Notes under the pieces: generated by a model | Databases searched by the model: none | What the model was told of the DNA's origin: nothing | Seen by the model: the letters and a program-made list of their open reading frames with translations, nothing else | Source: an uncultured Altererythrobacter sp. | GTDB lineage: Bacteria; Pseudomonadota; Alphaproteobacteria; Sphingomonadales; Sphingomonadaceae | Length of the DNA stretch: 64,000 bases | Reading direction: 5' to 3' | Assembly: GCA_913055875.1 (NCBI GenBank) | Contig: CAJXJY010000008.1 | Span: 78,392 to 142,391, forward strand | Position numbers and translations under genes: made by a program | Part shown: one piece after another, positions 28,593 to 36,823 of the stretch | Layout of the letters: every line of letters starts with the position of its first letter | Position numbering within the stretch: the first letter of the stretch is position 1

Positions 28593-29755
28593 TACGGCGC
28601 GTTCTCATGCGCACATTCCAGCCGCTCCATGACCACGGTCTGGTTGTAGGGATAAATTTCGTCGAAGCGCCCTTCGCGCACCAGTTTCGGCCAGCCGGGA
28701 TTCGTTAGGACCGAACGTGCCAGTCCGACCAGATCGAATTCACCGCGCCTGAACATGGCCAGCAGGCTGCCGAGATTGACGAGCGACACTTCGGTGTCCT
28801 TGACTTCCGACATCTTTGCCCCGCTCATCGGATTTTCCAATCCCACAGAGCCAATGGTCATCGTCGGCTTGCCGGTGATCTTCTTGATCCAGCCCGACAT
28901 GTTGAGGTCGCTGCCTTCGAACTCGGGCAGCCAGAAGCGTCGCAGCGACGGATCGAAAAAGTCCACGCCGGCATCGGCCAGCGGTTCCAGCAGCTGCGCC
29001 AACTCGCGCGGATTTTCGACCAGCCTGACCTCGTAATAGGGGTTCTTGTGCTGCGAGAAGCGGAACATGATCGGGAAGTCCGGACCAACGGCTTCGCGAA
29101 TGCCCCCGATCACCTCCCGAGCGAAACGGGTGCGCGTCGAGATGTCACCGTTGTAGCCATCATCGCGCCGATTGGTACGGCTCCAAAAGAACTGGTCCAT
29201 GATATAGCCATGCGCGCCGTGCAGATTGACGCCGTCGAAGCCGATGCGCTGCGCGGTGGCCGCCGCGCTAGCGAATGCGGCAATGACGTCGGCAATGTCG
29301 CTGTCGGTCATTGCCCGCTTCAGCGGAAAGTCGTTGGGATAGACGCCGCTCGGGCCGATCGACGGTTCGGTCGGATTGGCGGTGTCGGATGCGTCGCGCT
29401 TGAGGCCGGCATGCCAGAGCTGGACGAACACCTTGCTACCCGCCGCATGCACTTCGCGGGCGACCTCGGCCCACCGCTCCTCGCCCGCGCCGGGAAAGTC
29501 CGGAACGTCCTCGCTGTGATGGCCGACCGGATGCGGGGGCACCGCGCCCTCGGTAATGATAAGCCCCAATCCCCCCTCGGCTCGGCGGCGATAATAAGCG
29601 GGCGCGCCCTCCGGCAAAATGCCGCCTGGCGCCATCTTCCGCGTCATCGGCGCCATCGCAAACCGATTGGGCAGCGTGATTTTCTCCGTCCGCAGCGGTT
29701 CGAACAGCGGCTCGACATCGATATCGGCTGACAGCGCGGGCGGCGAGGACGTCAT
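28589..29755 (-). CDS. Old Yellow Enzyme family NADH:flavin oxidoreductase (388 aa)
   Basis: Paralogue of the OYE at 16712, with the same NRFAMAPMTR, VQLWHAG, LHGAHGYIMDQFFW and LRRFWLPEFEGSDLN blocks. An FMN ene-reductase for enone-type substrates. It is the last gene of the seven-gene operon starting at 35018; its ATG overlaps the stop of the isochorismatase-like gene (ATGA). Two such enzymes in one island suggest two different C=C reductions or two isomeric substrates. Confidence 0.85.
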   Translation of the reverse strand: MTSSPPALSADIDVEPLFEPLRTEKITLPNRFAMAPMTRKMAPGGILPEGAPAYYRRRAEGGLGLIITEGAVPPHPVGHHSEDVPDFPGAGEERWAEVAREVHAAGSKVFVQLWHAGLKRDASDTANPTEPSIGPSGVYPNDFPLKRAMTDSDIADVIAAFASAAATAQRIGFDGVNLHGAHGYIMDQFFWSRTNRRDDGYNGDISTRTRFAREVIGGIREAVGPDFPIMFRFSQHKNPYYEVRLVENPRELAQLLEPLADAGVDFFDPSLRRFWLPEFEGSDLNMSGWIKKITGKPTMTIGSVGLENPMSGAKMSEVKDTEVSLVNLGSLLAMFRRGEFDLVGLARSVLTNPGWPKLVREGRFDEIYPYNQTVVMERLECAHENAPY

Positions 29756-30387
29756 GCGGACTCTCCCAGAAGGGCCAAGACCTCATCGACCGAAGGAATG
29801 TGGGCGATTGCCTTGAGGCTGTGCTCTAGCATCTGATCCCGGTAGTCGAGCGGATAGCCGCACACTGCCTCGCGCGGGATGACGATGGTGTAACCGTGGT
29901 TGATACCTTCGATAGCGGTTCCCGCGATCCCGCGATTGACCGACGACCCGACGAGGATAATCGTTCGCTTACCAAGGCTGCGCAACATCGTGTCGAGGCC
30001 GGTATCATGGAAACCGGAGACGCCGTGCAGCCGAACCAGCACGATATCATCGGGCGCGCTCAGTTCCGGCACCACATCAACACCCGGATTGCCCAGCACC
30101 AGGCTGTTGGCGGCCGGGCTGTCCTTCGTCCTGGCGAGATGCTGGGTGATGTAGGGCATGTTGGCATAGCCCCCGCGCCCGTCCGCACGACGGGCGGCGG
30201 TCATATGCAGCACGGGTATTCCCGCGTCGCGGCATGGCTGCATCAGCCGGGAAATTTCCCCGATGACGCCGCTCTCGTCGATGGCATCCTTGATCACCGG
30301 CATGGAAGCAAGGTCGCCCACCACGCCGCGTTGCATCTCGAAGCAGACGATGGCGCAATCGGAAACGTCGATGGCTGGTTGGGACAT
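29752..30387 (-). CDS. Isochorismatase-fold protein with altered active site (211 aa)
   Basis: Cysteine-hydrolase (isochorismatase) fold, recognisable from the CFEMQRG beginning, the GIPVLHMTAARR strand-loop and VGSSVNRGIAGTAIEGINHGY. In active members the first motif carries Asp (DxQ) and the last carries a nucleophilic Cys. Here the Asp position is Glu and the Cys position aligns with Gly (VNRGIAG). It is therefore unlikely to be an ordinary amidase and may bind ligand or catalyse something else. ATG 30387 is 10 bp after the phosphotransferase-like gene in the operon. Confidence 0.7.
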   Translation of the reverse strand: MSQPAIDVSDCAIVCFEMQRGVVGDLASMPVIKDAIDESGVIGEISRLMQPCRDAGIPVLHMTAARRADGRGGYANMPYITQHLARTKDSPAANSLVLGNPGVDVVPELSAPDDIVLVRLHGVSGFHDTGLDTMLRSLGKRTIILVGSSVNRGIAGTAIEGINHGYTIVIPREAVCGYPLDYRDQMLEHSLKAIAHIPSVDEVLALLGESA

Positions 30388-30397
30388 TACTCTTTCC

Positions 30398-31783
30398 CTA
30401 TTCGAGCGGTTGCATCGGTTGGGTCAGTCCGTGCAGATAGGTCGACCCGGGGATTGCGAGCAGCAGGCAACGGCGCAACGTCTCGGCGCAGAGAACTTCG
30501 AACAGGCCCTCCTCGCCGGCAGGAGCAGAAGTGACATAGTCCGCAAGCAGAGCATCGGCCTCAGTTGCATCGCCCGGACGCCGCCCCAGCAGCCGCCCGG
30601 CCTCGGTCAGATAGTCGTTTTCGAACTGCCGCCCGAACTGCGCCAATCGGTCCTGGTATGCGAGATTGGCGAGCAGCGAGTGCTTGCGATAGGCATCGAA
30701 GTCGCCGCCCGCGCCAAGCCCTTCGGCCGTCGCGCGTGCCGCCGTCACCGCCTGCCCGGCAAGTGAGGTACGGGGTTCGGGCAGGCTGATGTGCGGGATC
30801 GCAAAACCGGCGATTTCCGCGATCCCCTCGAACGCCTGCTTGGTGGAATTGTTGACCCAATTCAGCGTCTCCACGAGGTTGCCGTCCTCGGTCGGCGCGG
30901 CGAGAAAGGCATGCAGGATCGTGGTCGATCCCATCACCGCCGCCGTCGCGCTCGCGACCGTATGGAAGCGCACCAGGTCGCGATCGAGCGGCTTGCCCGA
31001 AGCTTTCTCATACATATCCAAGAACGAGGGGATATCTCCCAACGGCTCGTAGGTCGTGCGCCGGCGCAGGAAAGCGATATCCTGCATCGGGTCGCCAAGC
31101 ATGGCGAGTTCGAAGTCCATCATCGCCGTCAGCTTGTCGCCGTCGAACATGAACTGGCCCGCATCGCATGCGGTGAAATGCGGTCCGTTGCCCTGTTCCG
31201 GAATATTGCTTTCGACCCATTTGCGCAGAAAAGCGAGACGGGGATTGGCGTGCAATATGTCGGGCCCGGCATCGCCTGCGGCGCGCTGGTAATAGGCCAT
31301 CGTCGCCGCAACGGGACTTTCGGGGCGGGACAGGCCGGCTTCGACGAAAGGCTCGATATCGAGAGCGTGCATCCTCGCCATTTCGCTCGCAAGCTGCCAC
31401 CGAACGGCCTCGCGGTCTGTCTCACTGGCGGCATTGCGAAGATCGTGCACGCCGCGCACCTGCTCCATCACGATGGCGGGTAGTTCCGGGACATAGCCAT
31501 GGACATGCGCCACCTTAATGCCGCCCTCTTCCAGCAGCTGCAACACCCGGTATTCACGTTCAAGGGTAAAGCTCGCCGTGCCCGTCGTCGTGCGGCCTCC
31601 CCGCACGTAAATGTCTTCCTCGCCATCACCAGTCCGCACCGTGCCGAACCAAGCCGGTCGCCAGCGTCCCTGCCGTTCCAGGCGGGTGATTTGACCGCCC
31701 ATTTCGCGATCAGCCCACACCCCCAGCACGCGTCGGACCGTGGCCTCCGAGCTCTCCGGCTGCTGCGCAATCGCTGCCGTCAT
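30398..31783 (-). CDS. APH-fold phosphotransferase-like protein (461 aa)
   Basis: Aminoglycoside phosphotransferase/choline-kinase fold (PF01636 type). The catalytic loop, normally HGDxxxxN, reads HFTACDAGQFMF, keeping His and Asp but with Gln for Asn. The metal-binding MMDFELAMLGDPMQDIA is well preserved. Such genes occur in lipid and steroid degradation clusters beside acyl-CoA dehydrogenases, where their substrates are unknown. ATG 31783 overlaps the stop of the SMP-30 gene (ATGA). About 130 residues after the kinase core have no match I recognise. Confidence 0.7.
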   Translation of the reverse strand: MTAAIAQQPESSEATVRRVLGVWADREMGGQITRLERQGRWRPAWFGTVRTGDGEEDIYVRGGRTTTGTASFTLEREYRVLQLLEEGGIKVAHVHGYVPELPAIVMEQVRGVHDLRNAASETDREAVRWQLASEMARMHALDIEPFVEAGLSRPESPVAATMAYYQRAAGDAGPDILHANPRLAFLRKWVESNIPEQGNGPHFTACDAGQFMFDGDKLTAMMDFELAMLGDPMQDIAFLRRRTTYEPLGDIPSFLDMYEKASGKPLDRDLVRFHTVASATAAVMGSTTILHAFLAAPTEDGNLVETLNWVNNSTKQAFEGIAEIAGFAIPHISLPEPRTSLAGQAVTAARATAEGLGAGGDFDAYRKHSLLANLAYQDRLAQFGRQFENDYLTEAGRLLGRRPGDATEADALLADYVTSAPAGEEGLFEVLCAETLRRCLLLAIPGSTYLHGLTQPMQPLE

Positions 31784-32673
31784 GCCGCGAAATTCAGGCG
31801 TAATCCGGGCCACGGCCATTCTACCGAATAGAGAATTCCGTGCCCGGCGGACGTGATGAATGCGGTGCTGCCCTCAGGGCCGCCAAAGCAGATGTTTGTT
31901 ACGTAGGGATCGTGCCTCGGCGTTTGAAAAGCAGCCACCTGCTCGCCCGACGGATCGAACACGCAGATCTCCGAGCGCTCCATATTGGCGACGCACAAAT
32001 GCCCCGCGCCGTCGACCGCCAGCCCGTCGAAGCGGTATCCGCCGGTCGATCTGAAGATTTCCTGCGGCGCACCGAGTTCGCCGGAAGACAGGACCTCGAA
32101 CGCCACCAGCCGCGCGTTGTAGGTTTCGGAAATGTAAAGCGTCTTGCCATCCGCCGACAGGGCCCCGCCATTGGGGTGCGTGACGTCGGTGGCGACGATT
32201 GCGATCTCACCCATGCCCGGATGCATGTAGTGTAGGCGGTTGCCCGTAGTATCGACGACATAGGCGCCGCCGCCGGTATCGAACACGATATCGTTCAGTA
32301 CGCCGAGCGGTTCGCCGCCGCTTTGCGTGAACAGCGTCTCGACCTCGCCGCTTTCCGGATCGACCCGCTGCAGCGCCCCCCCGGTGTAACCTTCCACGGC
32401 GCCATAGGGCTCGCGCGCGCCGTCCTCGATCGTGCGGAACACCAGCCCGCCATCGTTGCAAACATACAGCAACCCGTCGGGGCCGACAGCCGATCCGTTC
32501 GGTCCGCCGCCGCAATCGAAGCGGCGGATTTCGCCCGACGGCCGGATCTGCGCCACCGAGCCGCCTTCGATTTCGACCACGGTGATCGAACCGTCGTCCC
32601 ACGCGACCGGGCCCTCGGGAAACTTCAGTCCGGTGGCGAGCTGGCGCACAGTGACATAGTCGAAAACGCTCAT
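31780..32673 (-). CDS. SMP-30/gluconolactonase-family beta-propeller (297 aa)
   Basis: Six-bladed propeller lactonase family: FPEGPVAWDDGS at the start, LNDIVFDTGGGAYVVDT with the metal-binding Asn, HPNGGALSADGKTLY and FDGLAVDGAGHLCVA. These enzymes hydrolyse lactones using a divalent metal, a natural step after a Baeyer-Villiger oxygenation. Start ATG 32673 has GGGAGG upstream. Middle of the seven-gene operon, 13 bp after the SnoaL-like gene. Confidence 0.8.
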   Translation of the reverse strand: MSVFDYVTVRQLATGLKFPEGPVAWDDGSITVVEIEGGSVAQIRPSGEIRRFDCGGGPNGSAVGPDGLLYVCNDGGLVFRTIEDGAREPYGAVEGYTGGALQRVDPESGEVETLFTQSGGEPLGVLNDIVFDTGGGAYVVDTTGNRLHYMHPGMGEIAIVATDVTHPNGGALSADGKTLYISETYNARLVAFEVLSSGELGAPQEIFRSTGGYRFDGLAVDGAGHLCVANMERSEICVFDPSGEQVAAFQTPRHDPYVTNICFGGPEGSTAFITSAGHGILYSVEWPWPGLRLNFAA

Positions 32674-32686
32674 CGAAGCCTCCCGC

Positions 32687-33136
32687 TCAGCCTGCCTCTG
32701 CCGCCGCAGCCGCCTGCTTCGACATGGCGCGCATGTCGCCGTAGAAACGCGGTTCGCAATGCCGGGTCTTGAACCACCACTTGCCGTCGATCTTGTGGAA
32801 GGTGTCAATGTAGTAGCCCACGAAACCGATCTGCAGCGGCACGTTTTCGGCGGCAGTCAGCACTGTGACAACGCACTCGGCGCTTGCGGTATCGGCACCT
32901 TCTTCGACCTCGATGATCAAGTTCGAAATTGCATGGATCATGTTGGGTCTGCCGTCCTCGCCCACCACGATGCTGCTGCGGTGATAGTCGGCGATCTCCT
33001 CGATCGTCCTGAAGTCGCCGACCGGGCCGGTGATCTCGCCGTGTTCGAACAGCCGCGCATAGCCTTCGAAATCGCCATCATCGTAGATACGTGAATAGTG
33101 CGAGATCAGGTTCGCGATCTTCTGGTAGTCGTTCAT
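32687..33136 (-). CDS. SnoaL-like/NTF2-fold protein (149 aa)
   Basis: Small alpha+beta cone fold: MNDYQKIANLISHYSRIYDDGD at the start, ADYHRS and the strand set ending KIDGKWWFKTRHCEPRFYG. Family members are isomerases, hydratases or dehydratases, including ketosteroid isomerase relatives, and sometimes only bind ligand. Start ATG 33136; in-frame upstream residues overlap the epimerase gene and were excluded. A role in isomerising or dehydrating a pathway intermediate is inferred. Confidence 0.75.
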   Translation of the reverse strand: MNDYQKIANLISHYSRIYDDGDFEGYARLFEHGEITGPVGDFRTIEEIADYHRSSIVVGEDGRPNMIHAISNLIIEVEEGADTASAECVVTVLTAAENVPLQIGFVGYYIDTFHKIDGKWWFKTRHCEPRFYGDMRAMSKQAAAAAEAG

Positions 33137-33161
33137 GGGCTGTCCTTCCCGGAGGCTGTGC

Positions 33162-34196
33162 TCAGTCCGCTCCTCGCTGCCGTTCGCGGGCGGCAAACCA
33201 GTCGACGGCGTCGTTGACCGTTTTGGCGATGGGGCGCGGGTTCCAGCCGAGTTCGCGGCTCGCCTTGCCGTGATCCATTTCGCGGAACACATTGGCGAGA
33301 TAGACCGCCTCGGGTCGCATCATCGTGTCCTTCACCCCGCGCAGCCGCGCGACGCGGTACATCAGCCATGCCATCGCATAGGCGAAGCGATAGGAGACGA
33401 GCTTCGGCGCCGGATTGTCGCAGCGCGCGGTGGCGAGGCCGTAAAATTCCTGCGACGTCACGAATTCGTTGGCGATGATATAGCGTTCACCGACACGGCC
33501 TTTCTCTTCCGCCAGCAGCGCCGCCTCGGCCACGTCGCGAATATCGACCGTCGGTTGCGCGGCATCGAGCATCGTCGTGCGCTGGCCGCTGGCGACCTGC
33601 CACAGCATCCCGTTATGCGGCGTCGGCTGGTAATCCTGGGGGCCGTAGGTGTTGGCGACGCAGAGCGCCACCCCGGGTAGGCCCTCGTCGCGGCAATAGG
33701 CCATGAACAGATCCTCGGCCTCGCGCCGCGCGAGAATGTAGGGCGGCGCCTTGTCGCGCCAGTTGAAGGGAATGTCCTCGGTCACCGGGCCATCGGGATT
33801 TAACCCGAGCGTGCCCATGGTGCTGGTGAATACGAAACGTTCGACTCCGCAAGCAAGCGCGGCGTCCATCGCGTTGCGCAGCCCGTCGATATTGTTGCGC
33901 CGCATCGGCGTGGGATCGTCGAGCCAGACGCGCGCATCCACGACACTGTGAAAGACCGTCAGGCATCCCTGCATCGCGCCACGCAGGGAGGCCGGGTCGA
34001 GCGCATCGCCCGTCACGATCTCTACATCGAGACCTTCCAAAGCAGCGCGATTGCTGGTCGGACGCAGAAGCACCCGGACCTTGCGGCCGCGTTGGACAAG
34101 CATTCGGGTGACGTGGCTACCTACAAAGCCGCTGGCCCCGGTGACGAGGACGCGGTCGTCGGCACCCGCCGGTCTCTCGGCTTGCGGTCCATCCAT
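33162..34196 (-). CDS. Extended-SDR (NAD-dependent epimerase-like) protein (344 aa)
   Basis: Rossmann protein with TGASGFVGSH near residue 19, FTSTMGTLG near 124 and a downstream YGPQDYQPTPHN region typical of the 3-beta-hydroxysteroid dehydrogenase/dihydroflavonol reductase branch. The catalytic motif reads YILAR, so the usual YxxxK lysine is arginine. This may lower or change activity. It lies 3 bp after the first gene of the operon (SDR at 34200) and 25 bp before the SnoaL-like gene. An oxidoreductase on a hydroxylated ring is the best guess. Confidence 0.8.
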   Translation of the reverse strand: MDGPQAERPAGADDRVLVTGASGFVGSHVTRMLVQRGRKVRVLLRPTSNRAALEGLDVEIVTGDALDPASLRGAMQGCLTVFHSVVDARVWLDDPTPMRRNNIDGLRNAMDAALACGVERFVFTSTMGTLGLNPDGPVTEDIPFNWRDKAPPYILARREAEDLFMAYCRDEGLPGVALCVANTYGPQDYQPTPHNGMLWQVASGQRTTMLDAAQPTVDIRDVAEAALLAEEKGRVGERYIIANEFVTSQEFYGLATARCDNPAPKLVSYRFAYAMAWLMYRVARLRGVKDTMMRPEAVYLANVFREMDHGKASRELGWNPRPIAKTVNDAVDWFAARERQRGAD

Positions 34197-34199
34197 GGC

Positions 34200-35018
34200 T
34201 CAGGCCTCGATCAGGCCGACGGGGACGGCGGCCGCAAATTCCTCGAACCGGGGACGCACCATCTCGCGCGTATCGAGATCGGCGGGGACGATCCAGAACG
34301 GCCGCTTCACCACTTCGCGCAGGATCACCTCGGCTACCTTGTCGGCGGTGACCAGCTGCGCAGCATACGCCGTCGCCGCTTCGTCTCCCTGCGCGGCGCG
34401 AACGCGTTCGAGCTGCCCCTGCGTGATGCCCGATTCGGTACGCCCGGGGGCAATGATCGAGACACCCACCCGGCTGTTCGCCTGCTTCAGCTCGATCCGC
34501 AGGCAATCGGCAAGGCCCCAGACCGCGTGCTTGGTGGCGACATAAGGCGACATTCCCGGAGCGGCTATCACCGATGCCTGCGAAGCGGTAATCACGAATT
34601 GCGATGGGGTTTCCTGCTCGGCCATGCGACCCACGAACGCCTTCGACGCGAACAGCGGTCCCAGCAGGTTTACATCGATGGCGCGTTGCCAAACACCCAG
34701 ATCGGGGTCGAGTGCGCCGGTCAGTCCGTGAATCCCGGCATTGGCGAAAACCAACGTGACTGGCTTTTCGACCCACGCGAATGCGGTTTCGGCAAGCGCT
34801 TCGTTGTCGTCGATGGAACCGGCATCGAGCCGGCACGCCAAAGCACGCGCTCCGGCGGACGAAACCAGCTGATTGGTTTCGGCGAGACCCTGCTCGTCGA
34901 TATCCGCCAGCACCAGGTCCGCGCCTCGCTGCGCCAGGCCGATCGCCAGCGCGCGCCCGATCCCGCTTGCCGCGCCGGTGACGACCGCCGTGCCACCCGC
35001 GATGCTCAGCTCCTGCAT
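34200..35018 (-). CDS. Short-chain dehydrogenase/reductase (272 aa)
   Basis: Classical SDR: TGAASGIG near residue 14, FANAG, ASQAS and YVATKHAVW. Closely related to the SDR at 2111. First gene of the longest operon in the island (seven genes to 28589), so it sets the start of that transcript, with box 9 43 bp upstream of the ATG at 35018. Expected to oxidise a secondary alcohol or reduce a ketone. Confidence 0.85.
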   Translation of the reverse strand: MQELSIAGGTAVVTGAASGIGRALAIGLAQRGADLVLADIDEQGLAETNQLVSSAGARALACRLDAGSIDDNEALAETAFAWVEKPVTLVFANAGIHGLTGALDPDLGVWQRAIDVNLLGPLFASKAFVGRMAEQETPSQFVITASQASVIAAPGMSPYVATKHAVWGLADCLRIELKQANSRVGVSIIAPGRTESGITQGQLERVRAAQGDEAATAYAAQLVTADKVAEVILREVVKRPFWIVPADLDTREMVRPRFEEFAAAVPVGLIEA

Positions 35019-35061
35019 CGATCCTAGCCTCTCACCCGACATCGTTCGCTGGTGGCGATTA

Positions 35062-35077
35062 ATTCATATCACTCAAT
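35062..35077 (-). promoter_or_regulatory. Island operator box 9
   Basis: On the minus strand ATTGAGTGATATGAAT, 43 bp upstream of the SDR that heads the seven-gene operon. It keeps the invariant outer bases but is one of the more divergent copies. Confidence 0.55.
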
Positions 35078-35240
35078 TTAAGTCAACACCCATGACACGG
35101 GCAATCAGGGCGAGCGGATAGACTTCTCGTCCGGCCGCGCTAGCGGCTCAGTTTTCCGGTGCCCGATCGGGCAAATCCGCCCGACTTTCGACGGAGAGCG
35201 GTTCGGAATTTTGTTGCCAATGAAAACCGGTGGGGATAGT

Positions 35241-35256
35241 ATTAAGGTATATCAAT
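35241..35256 (+). promoter_or_regulatory. Island operator box 10
   Basis: ATTAAGGTATATCAAT, 37 bp before the ATG of the second Rieske oxygenase. It overlaps an alternative upstream start codon at 35255, which argues that 35294 is the real start. Between boxes 9 and 10 about 160 bp hold nothing I recognise. Confidence 0.65.
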
Positions 35257-35293
35257 GCCGCAACGCGGAAAGAGGGGCGAGGCTCGATCGAAC

Positions 35294-36412
35294 ATGGCCG
35301 AAATCAAGGACTCCACGTCGCAGTCGCAGGCGTCGGCAAAGCCGGAGAAAACCGCCACTGACGCCTATCTCGGCGATCTTTCGGGAGATGGATTGCTGGC
35401 ATGGCGCTTGGCCGTCGATGGTGACCGGCCTGGACCCGACGAGCGCAACATGCAGACCGAGTTCATGATGGGCTGGTATTGCATCGCCTATTCGCACGAG
35501 GTGGGAGTGGGGCAGGTGAAGCCCGTCCGGTATTTCGCCCAAGACCTTGCGGTATGGCGCGGCGAGGATGGGCAGGCGCGCGTCATCGACGCCTATTGCG
35601 CGCATTACGGTGCCAATCTTGCCGTTGGCGGCAAGGTGTATGGCAATCTGCTCGAATGCCCGTTCCACGCCTGGCGCTGGAACGAGAAGGGCGCTTGCGA
35701 GGAGATTCCCTATTCGAAGGTGATTCCGCCCAAGGCCAAGCGCGACAACTGCATTCCCAGCTGGCCGGTGCGCGAGGTCAACGGCATGGTCATGGTGTGG
35801 CACCACCCCGACAAGGCCGAGCCGCAATGGGAACCGATAGAGTTTTCCGAAGCGACCGACGATGGCTGGACCGATTTCCGCACCTATGAATGGCATGTCG
35901 GCACGGCGATGGAGAACATCGCCGACAACGCGGTGGACGTGAGCCACTTCAAGTACGTCCATGGCGCCAAGACCGTGCCCGAATACGAGTTCGAGTTCGA
36001 CGGCATAAAGCGCACGATCACATCCTATCTCAAGATGCACACCCCGCGCGGCGAGATCGACGGCAAGATCGAATCCATTAGCTATGGCCCGGGCCAGGGA
36101 TACGTCCGCTTTTCCGGCATTACCGACACGGTCATGATGACAGGCACCTGCCCGGTCGAGCGCGACGTGACGCACAACCGGATGGCCTTCACCCAGCCCA
36201 AGGCCAATGTCGACGGCCCGACCGCGGGCCTGACCCGCGCCATCGTCAAGGACATCACCCGCCAGTTCGACCAGGACAAAGTGATCCTAGACCGGCACAA
36301 GCGCGTCGATCCGCCGCTTGTGTGTGCCGGAGATGGGCCGTTCGGGCGCAACCGCATCTATTACGAGCAGTTCTACGCCAGCTCCACCAAACCCAAGCCC
36401 GCAGCGGCGTAG
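35294..36412 (+). CDS. KshA-like Rieske non-heme iron oxygenase (372 aa)
   Basis: Paralogue of the enzyme at 6203. Rieske ligands are C102/H104 (CAHYG) and C122/H125 (CPFH), with the mononuclear iron site in NAVDVSHFKYVHG (His218, His223). Long stretches around RYF..DLxVWRGEDGxARV and YGPGQGxVR match the first copy, showing a duplication. Start ATG 35294 rather than 35255, which lies inside operator box 10. It heads an operon with the broken SDR/MpaB gene, an amidohydrolase and a P450. No reductase partner is present in the window. Confidence 0.85.
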   Translation: MAEIKDSTSQSQASAKPEKTATDAYLGDLSGDGLLAWRLAVDGDRPGPDERNMQTEFMMGWYCIAYSHEVGVGQVKPVRYFAQDLAVWRGEDGQARVIDAYCAHYGANLAVGGKVYGNLLECPFHAWRWNEKGACEEIPYSKVIPPKAKRDNCIPSWPVREVNGMVMVWHHPDKAEPQWEPIEFSEATDDGWTDFRTYEWHVGTAMENIADNAVDVSHFKYVHGAKTVPEYEFEFDGIKRTITSYLKMHTPRGEIDGKIESISYGPGQGYVRFSGITDTVMMTGTCPVERDVTHNRMAFTQPKANVDGPTAGLTRAIVKDITRQFDQDKVILDRHKRVDPPLVCAGDGPFGRNRIYYEQFYASSTKPKPAAA

Positions 36413-36418
36413 TCCCCT

Positions 36419-36811
36419 ATGGGCAAGGTCGCTCTTGTCACCGGAGGCAATTCCGGCATCGGCTTCGAGGTCGTGCGCGCCCTTGCATTGCGGGGGATGA
36501 CAGTATGGTTGGGCAGCCGCGACCGCGGCAAGGGCGAAGCGGCTGTCGCAGATCTGGCAGATACCGGCGATGTCCACCTGGCCGTGCTGGACACGGTGCT
36601 GCCCAATGAGCGTATCTTGCGCGCCGGCGGCGTGGAACCGCCGTCGCGCATCGACCGGGCGATCGGCCATCTGGGCCTCAAGCACATGGCGCGACGTGAT
36701 CCTATTCCCGACAACGCTCCCGACCAGTTCGAGGCGCTGATCAAGACCGTCTATCCCGATGGGTGCGAGCTCGACGATCTTGGCCCGCAGGAGCACGCGG
36801 AACCGTCCTGA
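36419..36811 (+). pseudogene. Chimeric remnant: SDR N-terminus fused to MpaB-type C-terminus (130 aa)
   Basis: An open frame of 130 residues made of two unrelated pieces. Residues 1 to about 57 are an SDR cofactor domain (VALVTGGNSGIG, then GSRDRGKGEAA). From about residue 58 the sequence follows the C-terminal end of the MpaB-type protein at 18774: SRIDRAIGHLGLK, RDPIPD and KTVYPDGCELDDLGP match VDRAISHVAMK, KDPVPD and NSVYPDGYTIDDLGP there. No SDR active site and no MpaB core remain. The simplest explanation is an in-frame deletion of roughly 1.3 kb that joined two adjacent genes. It is still preceded and followed closely by intact operon genes, so it may be translated, but neither activity is expected. 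Confidence 0.8.
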
Positions 36812-36823
36812 GAGGAAAGAGCC

